Assembly: GCF_004765605.1 (NCBI RefSeq)
Contig: NZ_SRLC01000001.1
Location: 1,612,001 to 1,676,000 of the forward strand
Origin: Hymenobacter aquaticus
GTDB taxonomy: Bacteria; Bacteroidota; Bacteroidia; Cytophagales; Hymenobacteraceae
Reading direction: 5' to 3'
Length of the DNA: 64,000 nt
Shown here: one piece after another, positions 38,445 to 45,290 of the stretch
How positions within the stretch are numbered: the stretch's first letter is position 1
Layout: each line of letters begins with the position of its first letter
The notes under the pieces: model-generated
What the model was told of the DNA's origin: nothing
The model's input: only the letters and a program-made list of their open reading frames with translations
Databases searched by the model: none
Translations under genes and position numbers: made by a program

Positions 38445-39767
38445 ATGAAAAAAATTGTTCTGTTCTGGCACCGGCGCGACTTGCGGCAGCACGACAACGC
38501 GGGCCTGGCGGCGGCTTTGCAAAGCGGCTACCCGGTGGTACCGCTGTTTATCTACGACCGGGAAATCCTGGATTTGCTGCCCAGCCGCCGCGACGCCCGC
38601 GTGACCTTTATCTACGACGAGGTGGAGCGCCTGTCCCAGCAGACGGAGCAGGCCGGCGGCACGTTGCTGGCCTATTACGGCAAGCCGCTGGAAGTCTTTG
38701 CTCAGCTCGTGCGGCAGTACGAGGTGGCCGCCGTGTACACCAACGAGGACTACGAGCCCTACGCCGCCGTGCGCGACAAGGCCGTAGCAGAGTTGCTGCA
38801 ACAGGCCGGGGCGGAGCTGCGGCTGTACAAGGACCAGGTCATTTTTGCCAAGAAGGAAATCCTGAGTAAGTCGGAGACGCCGCCCAAGGTATTCGGGGCC
38901 TACAGCAAGGCCTGGCTAGCCGCCCTGCGCGACGAGCACCTGCTGCCGTACCCTTCCCGGGAGCTATTTACCGCTGAAAATCTGGCCCAGCTGGCCGGCG
39001 CGGCGCCGCGGCCGACGCTGGAGCAGATGAACTTCGAACGATTTGAGCAGGAGGTGCCCGCCGCCGAGTTGCCGGCCGAGGAGCTGGTGCGCAACTACCA
39101 CCTCACCCGCGACAAACCCGGCCTGGTAAACAGCAGCACGCGCCGCTCGGTGCATCTGCGCTTCGGCACGCTCAGCGTGCGGGAGCTGATGCAGCAGGCC
39201 CGGGCGCTGAACCCCAAGCTGCTGAACGAGCTGATCTGGCGGGACTTTTTCATGATGCTGCTCTGGCACTTTCCCGACATGGCCACTGAAAGCTACGACC
39301 CGCGCCTGCGCCGGGTGCCCTACCGCAACAACGAGGCGGAGTTCCGGGCCTGGTGCGAAGGCCGCACCGGCTATCCACTCGTGGATGCCGGCATGCGGGA
39401 GCTGAATCAAACCGGCTACCTGCCCAACCGGGCCCGGATTGCCGCCGCCGGCTTTCTGGTGAAGCACCTGCTCATCGACTGGCGCTGGGGTGACCGGTAC
39501 TTTGCCGACAAGCTGCTCGACTACGACATGGCCCAGAACGTGGGCAACTGGCAGTGGATGGCCGGCACCGGAGCAGTGGCCGCGCCCTGGTTTCGGGTCT
39601 ACAGTCCCCAGAGCCAGCAGGAGCAGTACGACCCCGCGTGGGCCTACGTGCGCCAGTGGATTCCCGAGTTTGGTACCAGCCAGTACGCCAAGCCCATTGT
39701 TGAGCATAAGTTTGCCCGGGAACGGGCCATCAGCACGTTTCGAGCGGCGTACCAGAACCAGGAATAG
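38445..39767 (+). CDS. phr: Class I cryptochrome / DNA photolyase
   Basis: A 440-aa blue-light FAD enzyme that repairs cyclobutane pyrimidine dimers. The N-terminal antenna domain starts MKKIVLFWHRRDLRQHDNAGL. The FAD domain has NSSTRRSVHLRFGTLSVREL (~222-241), LIWRDFFMMLLWHFP, and TGYPLVDAGMRELNQTGYLPN, the phosphate and adenine site. The block LIDWRWGDRYFADKLLDYDM, then AQNVGNWQWMAGTGA, carries the Trp residues of the electron-transfer chain. The C-terminus HKFARERAISTFRAAY is normal. It lies with the atypical SDR, a pairing seen in light/UV-stress regulons. Substrate class CPD is favoured by length, not proved. Confidence 0.95.
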   Translation: MKKIVLFWHRRDLRQHDNAGLAAALQSGYPVVPLFIYDREILDLLPSRRDARVTFIYDEVERLSQQTEQAGGTLLAYYGKPLEVFAQLVRQYEVAAVYTNEDYEPYAAVRDKAVAELLQQAGAELRLYKDQVIFAKKEILSKSETPPKVFGAYSKAWLAALRDEHLLPYPSRELFTAENLAQLAGAAPRPTLEQMNFERFEQEVPAAELPAEELVRNYHLTRDKPGLVNSSTRRSVHLRFGTLSVRELMQQARALNPKLLNELIWRDFFMMLLWHFPDMATESYDPRLRRVPYRNNEAEFRAWCEGRTGYPLVDAGMRELNQTGYLPNRARIAAAGFLVKHLLIDWRWGDRYFADKLLDYDMAQNVGNWQWMAGTGAVAAPWFRVYSPQSQQEQYDPAWAYVRQWIPEFGTSQYAKPIVEHKFARERAISTFRAAYQNQE

Positions 39768-39787
39768 ACTTTAGAATAAACAAGAAC

Positions 39788-39880
39788 GTCATTCCGAGCT
39801 TGTCGAGGAATCTCGCGTGGCGTCGTCGAATCACTATTCAGACGTCAGCACGCGAGATTCCTCGACAAGCTCGGAATGAC
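39788..39880. repeat. GTCATTCCGAGC-type hairpin (perfect 32-bp arms)
   Basis: Arms 39788-39819 and 39849-39880 are exact complements. The outer end is GTCATTCCGAGCTTGTCG and the inner end GAATCTCGCGTG. It shares both ends with the hairpin at 20971-21077 but has a different middle. It lies between the convergent photolyase and pectate-lyase genes. Confidence 0.95.
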
Positions 39881-39899
39881 GATGTACCGTTGCTAGCCG

Positions 39900-40763
39900 C
39901 TAGTAGATGCGGTAGAACAGGGTTTTGCCGTTGCCCGTGCCGCCGCTGCCGGTGGTGGTGATGTGGCCGGTATTGCCGTTGCCGTCGTAGCCGCTGGCCT
40001 TGTTGTAGCTGGCCGTGCAGCCCGTGGCCGTGTGCGCTACGGTCTGGCCCGCGCTGCCGAGCTTAAAGCCGTTGCCGTCGCCGCTGCCACCGTAGCCGTT
40101 GTTGGTGGCCGTGCAGTTGGTGATGCTGACGCTGTAGGGCTGGCCGTACAAATCCCAGCCGTCGTCGGAGTTGTGGTTGGCCGTGCAGTGGTCAAACTTG
40201 TTGTTGCGGCCCGCCGAAAGCTTGCAGGCGAAGCCGTCGGCATTCTCGCCCCCGTTGGCCACGTCGTAGTTTTCGGTGGAGGTGCAGTAGCTGATGTTGT
40301 TATCGTGGGCACCGTTGTAGACCTGCAGGCCCGAGTCCTTGTTGGCCGTGGTAATGACTTTGTAAACGTAGTTGTAGCCGCCGCTCTGGAACACCAGCCC
40401 GCAGTCGGGGGCATTCTTGATGGTCATGTTGGTGATGTTCCAGTAGCTGCCGTTCACCTTCACGCCCCAGCCCGAACTGATGCCGGAGCAGTCGAGCGTG
40501 CCGCCGGTGAAGTTGATTTTGGCGCTGCTCGTGCCGCTGTTCAGGCACTGCAAGGTGCTGGTAAGCCGGATGGTGCCGCTGACGGTAATCACGTCGCCGC
40601 CCTTGGCGTTGCTGATGGCCGTGCGTAGCGCCGCCTCGGTGGTGACGGTGGTGCTGGCGTCGGCAGTGGTTGCTACGGCGGTGGGCTGGGCGGCCGGGTC
40701 GTCGGTTTTGCTACAGCCGGCCAATACGGTGGCGGCCAGCAGCAGGCGGGCTACTTGCTTCAT
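39900..40763 (-). CDS. PL9-like pectate lyase / right-handed beta-helix lipoprotein
   Basis: A 287-aa lipoprotein: lipobox VLAGC (Cys17), then a Thr/Ala linker. The mature part is a parallel beta-helix: DVITVSGTIRL, SYWNITNMTIKNAPDCGLVF, VITTANKDSGLQVYNGAHDNNISYCTSTEN and so on, one turn per ~22 residues (strings given in part). The block ENADGFACKL followed by NHNSDDGWDL is the Ca2+/Lys catalytic signature of polysaccharide lyase family 9 (pectate lyase). It is shorter than typical PL9 enzymes (~400 aa) and may be a minimal or degenerate form. The start at 40763 gives the lipobox; a longer reading is rejected. Confidence 0.75.
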   Translation of the reverse strand: MKQVARLLLAATVLAGCSKTDDPAAQPTAVATTADASTTVTTEAALRTAISNAKGGDVITVSGTIRLTSTLQCLNSGTSSAKINFTGGTLDCSGISSGWGVKVNGSYWNITNMTIKNAPDCGLVFQSGGYNYVYKVITTANKDSGLQVYNGAHDNNISYCTSTENYDVANGGENADGFACKLSAGRNNKFDHCTANHNSDDGWDLYGQPYSVSITNCTATNNGYGGSGDGNGFKLGSAGQTVAHTATGCTASYNKASGYDGNGNTGHITTTGSGGTGNGKTLFYRIY

Positions 40764-40819
40764 GAGGAAAGGGTTTTGGTGGGGTTTTAGGAGGCTAACC
40801 ATTTGGCTAGCAGGGCCCT

Positions 40820-40849
40820 CAAAAGTAGCTTCCGCCCCATCCCACGCAA
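40820..40849 (-). promoter_or_regulatory. Promoter of the PL9-like gene (TTG-N19-TACTTTTG)
   Basis: Minus strand: TTG at 40849-40847, 19 bp, TACTTTTG at 40827-40820. This is a full match to the Bacteroidota consensus with ideal spacing, 56 nt before the ATG. Confidence 0.75.
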
Positions 40850-40870
40850 CCATCGGCCCGGATAAATATA

Positions 40871-40908
40871 TGCAATCGATGCCGGGAACGATGCCGTCAT
40901 CGATTGCA
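40871..40908. promoter_or_regulatory. Candidate operator: 11-bp inverted repeat upstream of the PL9 promoter
   Basis: TGCAATCGATG (40871-40881) and CATCGATTGCA (40898-40908) are exact complements with a 16-bp spacer, just upstream of the -33 element. The position suits an activator; each half resembles the TGCAATCG half-site of LacI-type regulators. The rest of the 385-bp gap 40764-41148 is AT-rich from 40940 to 41030 and holds no gene. Confidence 0.5.
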
Positions 40909-41148
40909 GAACTGCGGCTTGATTCTTGTGGCTTCGTTTGAAATATTCATATCATATCATTGTTTTTGTTAAAATATTATCTTTTTACATCTGCATATCA
41001 TTAATTAATTGCAATAATTACAAACCCTCCGTTTTCGAAGTGCAGACCTCGATGAACAGGCACGGGTTGACGAAAAAACGGTAACCAGTGGCCCGATAAT
41101 CAGGGTGCGCCGACGGCAACTTATCCGCCGCAAACGGGTTATAGAGGC

Positions 41149-41781
41149 ATGGACAAGGACCGTATCAAACAGGCTTACCTCGACTACGTGCTCCGCAAGG
41201 GCACCCCGCCGGCTTCGGTATACAAGCTCACCAGCAAACTGAACATTCCGGAGGCGGAATTTTACCAGTACTACGCCAACTTCGACGCCATCGACCGGGA
41301 AATCTGGGCCGACTATGCCCGGCAGGCCCGGCAGCGCGCCGCCACCGAGCCGGTGTGGGAGCAGTACGGGGCCCGCGAAAAGCTCCTGGGCTTCTACTAC
41401 ACCCTGCTGGAGCTGCTCAAGCAGAACCGCAGCTACGCCCTGAACTCGCTGCGCCGCTCCCTACACCGCATGCCCGGCCTCACCCCGCGGGTGCTCGACG
41501 ACTTCCGCCAGGATTTCGAGCAGTTCGTGCGGGACATTCTGCAGGAAGGCAAGCGGACCGAGGAAGTAGCCGTGCGGCCCCTGGTGCAGGATCAGTATCC
41601 GCGCCTGTTCTGGCAGCAGGCCCTGTTCGTGCTGGGCTTCTTTGCCAAGGACGACTCCCTGAACTTCGAGCGGACCGACGCGGCCATCGAAAAAGCCGTG
41701 ACGCTGAGCTTTGATCTGGTGGGCCGCAACACTCTGGACTCGGCCCTGGACCTGGCCCGCTTTCTGGTGCACCGCCGCTAA
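41149..41781 (+). CDS. TetR-family transcriptional regulator
   Basis: A 210-aa protein. The N-terminal ~50 residues (DRIKQAYLDYVLRKGTPPASVYKLTSKLNIPEAEFYQYYANFDAI, quoted in part) have the TetR HTH layout: helix, turn, recognition helix, then FYxYF-like YQYY. The helical C-terminal domain is TetR_C-like. The next gene is an ABC1/UbiB-family kinase overlapping its stop (TAATG), an arrangement typical of Bacteroidota, so the regulator most likely controls its own operon. Ligand unknown. Confidence 0.85.
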   Translation: MDKDRIKQAYLDYVLRKGTPPASVYKLTSKLNIPEAEFYQYYANFDAIDREIWADYARQARQRAATEPVWEQYGAREKLLGFYYTLLELLKQNRSYALNSLRRSLHRMPGLTPRVLDDFRQDFEQFVRDILQEGKRTEEVAVRPLVQDQYPRLFWQQALFVLGFFAKDDSLNFERTDAAIEKAVTLSFDLVGRNTLDSALDLARFLVHRR

Positions 41782-43142
41782 TGAGCAACGACCTTCCTAC
41801 GCCCAACTCGGCCGCTGCCGAGCCCACCGACGCCCGGCAGCTGGCCTCCTTGCCCACCACGAAAGTGGCGCGGGCGGCTCGTTTCGCCAAAACCGGCCTG
41901 AAAGTCGGGGCCAACTACGTGAAGCACTACGCCAAGCGGGCGGCCGGCGGCACGAGTGAAACCGCGGAGTTGCACGCGGCCAACGCCGCCGAGCTCTACG
42001 GCGCGCTGAGCGAAATGAAAGGCTCGGTGCTGAAAGTGGCCCAGATGCTGGCCATGGAGAAAAACATGCTCCCCACGGCCTACTCCGACCTGTTTGCCCA
42101 GGCGCAGTACCAGAGTCCGCCCCTCTCCGGGCCGCTGGTAACCAAAGTGTTGCGGGATGCCTTCGGCCGCTCGCCTTCCGAGGTGTTCGACGAGTTTGAC
42201 ATCAACGCCCGGCAGGCGGCCAGCATTGGGCAGGTGCACCGGGCCCGCAAAGACGGCCGGGACCTGGCCGTGAAGGTGCAGTACCCCGGCGTGGCCGACA
42301 GCATCCGCTCCGACATCCGGCTGGTGAAACCCATTGCCCTGCGGGTGCTGGGCCTGGACGAGGCCCAGGTGCGGCCCTACCTGGAGGAAGTGGAAACCCG
42401 CCTGCTGGAGGAAACCAACTACGAGCTGGAGCTGCGGCGCGGCACCGAAATTGCCGCCGAGTGCGCCCACATTGCCCACCTGGAGTTTCCGCGCTACTAC
42501 CCCGAACTGTCGACCAACCGGGTGCTGACGATGGACTGGCTGCCGGGCCAGCACCTGAAGGAGTTTCTAGCTACCGACCCCAGCCAAGCGGTGCGCAACC
42601 AGCTCGGCCAGGCCCTGTGGGACTTCTACGCCTTCCAGCTCCACACCTTGCACCGCGTGCACGCCGACCCCCACCCGGGCAACTTCCTGCTCCGGGCCGA
42701 TGACGGCGGCACCGTGGGCGTGCTGGATTTTGGCTGCGTCAAGGAAATTCCGGCCGACGTGTACCAGCTGTTCACGGCCCTGCTCACGCCCGAAACCCTG
42801 GCCGACGAAGCCCGCCTGGCCGATTTGCTGACCCAGGCCGGGGTGCTGCGCCCGGAAGACGCGCCCACCCGGCGGGAGTTTTACCTGCGCACCATGCAGG
42901 CCTCCCTGGAGCTGGTGGGCCGCCCCTTTCGCCAGGCAACCTTCGACTTTGGCGACCCGGCCTACATGGCAGCCCTCTACCAGCTCGGCGACGACCTGAT
43001 GCAGCAACCCGAGCTGCGCCAGCAGCGGGAGCCGCGGGGCTCGGAGCACTTTATATACCTGAACCGCACCTACGTGGGGTTGTACGCGCTGCTCACCGAG
43101 CTGCGGGCTTCGGTGCAAACCGGCGTGGTGGTAGCCGGCTAA
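41781..43142 (+). CDS. ABC1/AarF/UbiB-family atypical kinase
   Basis: A 453-aa protein of the atypical kinase family linked to ubiquinone biosynthesis and lipid homeostasis. Family motifs: GSVLKVAQMLAMEKNMLP (K-x-G-Q region, here KVAQ), QAASIGQVHRARKDGRDLAVKVQYPG (ATP-site Ala-rich loop and Lys; no gap), VHADPHPGNFLLR (catalytic His/Asp/Asn) and VLDFGCVKEIP (DFG). Its start ATG overlaps the TetR stop TAA by one base, so translation is coupled. Bacteroidota use menaquinone, so the target here is uncertain. Confidence 0.9.
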   Translation: MSNDLPTPNSAAAEPTDARQLASLPTTKVARAARFAKTGLKVGANYVKHYAKRAAGGTSETAELHAANAAELYGALSEMKGSVLKVAQMLAMEKNMLPTAYSDLFAQAQYQSPPLSGPLVTKVLRDAFGRSPSEVFDEFDINARQAASIGQVHRARKDGRDLAVKVQYPGVADSIRSDIRLVKPIALRVLGLDEAQVRPYLEEVETRLLEETNYELELRRGTEIAAECAHIAHLEFPRYYPELSTNRVLTMDWLPGQHLKEFLATDPSQAVRNQLGQALWDFYAFQLHTLHRVHADPHPGNFLLRADDGGTVGVLDFGCVKEIPADVYQLFTALLTPETLADEARLADLLTQAGVLRPEDAPTRREFYLRTMQASLELVGRPFRQATFDFGDPAYMAALYQLGDDLMQQPELRQQREPRGSEHFIYLNRTYVGLYALLTELRASVQTGVVVAG

Positions 43143-43255
43143 GGCAAAACCATTTTCGGACGCCGCAGTTTTCAGCTTTCCAATGCGGCTTTTCGGTCTT
43201 TCCGGGCTGGAAAGTCGCTTTTTCACCTCCACACTTTCCCCTACCGCTCTGTTCC

Positions 43256-44137
43256 ATGAAAAAATTCTGGACTCTGTGCGCTGCCTTGCTCAGCGTAGTC
43301 TCCGTGGCTTCGGCCCAAGTTAGCTCTACTTCGGCTAAGCTCACGTGCTGCTCCCGTCCCACGGCCGGCACCAACGCCACCGAAGCCTTTGCCATGCTGG
43401 CGACCAACGAGGACTTCAGCGGCGGCCACGACGCGCCCCTGCCCTACACGTATGAGGGTCAGGGCGAAATGATTGAGTTCAAAACCACCGACGGCCAAAC
43501 TGCCAAAGCCTTCGAAATCAAGAGCAACGTGCGCTCCGACAAGTATCTGTTCGTGATTCACGAGTGGTGGGGCCTCAACGACTACATCAAAAAGGAAGCC
43601 GCCACCTACGCCAACGAGCTGAAGGGCGTCAACGTCATTGCCCTCGACCTCTACGACGGGCAGGTGGCCACCACCCCCGACGAGGCCGGCAAGCTGATGC
43701 AGGCCGTGAAAACCGAGCGGGCCGAAGCCATTATCAAGGGCGCGTTGCTGTATGCCGGGCCCAATGCCAAGGTGTCGTCCATCGGCTGGTGCTTCGGCGG
43801 CGGCTGGTCGTTGCAGACGGCCCTGCTGGCCGGCCCCAAGGCCGTGGGTTGCGTGATGTACTACGGCATGCCCGAGAAGGACGTAGCCAAGCTCAAAACC
43901 CTGAACACCGACGTGCTGGGCATTTTCGCCAGCCAGGACAAGTGGATCAATCCCGAAGTGGTGGCCCAGTTCCAGAAAGACATGGCGGCCGCCAAGAAGA
44001 AGGTGACCATCAAGAGCTACGACGCCGACCACGCCTTTGCCAACCCCTCGAACCCGAAGTACAGCCAGAAATACTCGGCCGACGCCCACGCCGCGGCCTT
44101 GGAGTATCTGCGCAAGAATTTCAAGCTGAAAGGCTAA
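43256..44137 (+). CDS. Exported dienelactone-hydrolase family protein
   Basis: A 293-aa alpha/beta hydrolase. A signal peptide (MKKFWTLCAALLSVVSVASAQ, trimmed) is present, so it is periplasmic, unlike the cytosolic chlorocatechol enzymes. Catalytic residues: Glu103 (IHEWWGLND), nucleophile Cys179 (SIGWCFGGGW), Asp228 (ASQDKWI) and His259 (DADHAFAN). Cys as the nucleophile is normal for DLH. Substrate unknown; likely a general ester hydrolase. A terminator follows 39 nt after the stop. Confidence 0.9.
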   Translation: MKKFWTLCAALLSVVSVASAQVSSTSAKLTCCSRPTAGTNATEAFAMLATNEDFSGGHDAPLPYTYEGQGEMIEFKTTDGQTAKAFEIKSNVRSDKYLFVIHEWWGLNDYIKKEAATYANELKGVNVIALDLYDGQVATTPDEAGKLMQAVKTERAEAIIKGALLYAGPNAKVSSIGWCFGGGWSLQTALLAGPKAVGCVMYYGMPEKDVAKLKTLNTDVLGIFASQDKWINPEVVAQFQKDMAAAKKKVTIKSYDADHAFANPSNPKYSQKYSADAHAAALEYLRKNFKLKG

Positions 44138-44175
44138 GCTCCTTGCTTTGGCCTGCCCGGCCGGTACCTGCCCCG

Positions 44176-44205
44176 AAAAAGCCACTCCTTCCGGAGTGGC
44201 TTTTT
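44176..44205 (+). terminator. Rho-independent terminator
   Basis: A 13-bp stem AAAAAGCCACTCC/GGAGTGGCTTTTT. Confidence 0.9.
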
Positions 44206-44287
44206 CTGTTTTATTTCCTACTTTATTCGGTGCCCAAAGGGCTTACCGCCGGCTACGCTCCCATCCCACCCACACCCCATTTCCACC

Positions 44288-44758
44288 ATGACTACTCTGC
44301 CCCACCTGCTCGACGAATACGGGGAAAGCCACCAGAACCCGACCAATAAGCTGGTTCACTGGGTCTGCGTGCCCCTGATTATGTTTTCCCTGCTGGGTTT
44401 GCTCTGGTCGGTGCCCCTGCCGGACGCCGTGCGGCAGCTCAGCCCCTGGCTGAACCTGGCCACGATGGTAATGGTGCTGGCCGTGCTCTACTACCTGCGC
44501 CTTTCCGTGCCGCTGGCCCTGGGCATGGTCCTGATCAGCCTGCTGATGGCCCTGGGGCTGCGGCAGCTCGATGCGCACGCCCCGCTGCCGCTGTGGCAAA
44601 TCTGCCTGCTCATCTTCGTGCTGGCCTGGATCGGGCAGTTCTGGGGGCACAAGGTGGAGGGCAAGAAACCCAGCTTCCTGAAGGATCTGCAGTTTCTGCT
44701 CATCGGGCCGTTGTGGCTGCTGCACTTCGTGTACCGGCGGCTGGGCTGGCGCTACTAA
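44288..44758 (+). CDS. Mpo1-like (DUF962) membrane protein
   Basis: A 156-aa protein with four hydrophobic helices. It carries the DUF962/Mpo1 hallmarks: EYGESHQNPTNKLVHWVCVPLI, with the His residues proposed to bind iron (split: EYGESHQNPTNK, LVHWVCVP), and GQFWGHKVEGKKPSFLKDL near the C-terminal end with a second His. Yeast Mpo1 is a 2-hydroxy fatty acid dioxygenase involved in phytosphingosine breakdown; Bacteroidota make sphingolipids, so a lipid role is plausible but inferred. Confidence 0.88.
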   Translation: MTTLPHLLDEYGESHQNPTNKLVHWVCVPLIMFSLLGLLWSVPLPDAVRQLSPWLNLATMVMVLAVLYYLRLSVPLALGMVLISLLMALGLRQLDAHAPLPLWQICLLIFVLAWIGQFWGHKVEGKKPSFLKDLQFLLIGPLWLLHFVYRRLGWRY

Positions 44759-45027
44759 GCCCCACCGGATCCTGCCATGCCCTGTTACCGGCGGCGCGTA
44801 CATGCCATCGATAGTAGGGCGTAGCAGTGGGCACCTATTAGTGTATAATTATCTATACATAATACATTCACAAGCAGATACAGTCTCGGTTAAAGCCGTG
44901 AGGGTGAGCATTACACTATTCTGGTAGAATAGCACTTTTTTGTTATCCTTTTTTAACAACAACGTTCTACATTTATCCCCTTCCACTGCTTACCTCATCC
45001 ATTTCCCCACCTATCTGCATTACCTCG
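44759..45027. other. AT-rich gene-free stretch upstream of the PID-CTERM gene
   Basis: No gene is seen. It holds AT-rich sequence (44830-44875), a weak hairpin CTATTC/GAATAG with T6 after it (44916-44942, possible terminator or leader structure) and the 5' UTR of the mini-protein gene. I cannot place a promoter exactly. Confidence 0.5.
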
Positions 45028-45228
45028 ATGACTGTAACAATACGCTTGCCCGTGGCTGCGCTTTGCGCAGCCTTTTTGCTGTTGCTTATACCCTCTTCCG
45101 CGGCCCGGGCCCAAGGCCCCGGCAACGGCGGCCCGCGCCCCGGGGCTACTGACGCTCCGATAGATGCAGGCATTGGTCTGCTGGTGGCCGCCGGTGTGGC
45201 CTGCAGCCTCAGCCGCCGGCTTCGCTAG
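45028..45228 (+). CDS. PID-CTERM-like mini-protein
   Basis: A 66-aa protein that consists almost only of sorting signals. An N-terminal signal peptide (~1-29, LPVAALCAAFLLLLIPSSAARAQ trimmed) is followed by about a dozen Gly/Pro/Asn residues (GPGNGGPRPGATDA). The C-terminal tripartite tag is APIDAGIG, then the helix LLVAAGVACS, then basic LSRRLR. That resembles the PID-CTERM signal of Cytophagales, thought to be processed by an exosortase-like enzyme. The sorting enzyme is not in this window. It precedes the large T9SS protein on the same strand. Confidence 0.65.
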   Translation: MTVTIRLPVAALCAAFLLLLIPSSAARAQGPGNGGPRPGATDAPIDAGIGLLVAAGVACSLSRRLR

Positions 45229-45290
45229 TCGCACCGGCCGCCTTATTCCTGGCATTTTTTGTTTTCAGCCAATTCTTACTGCTACCATTC

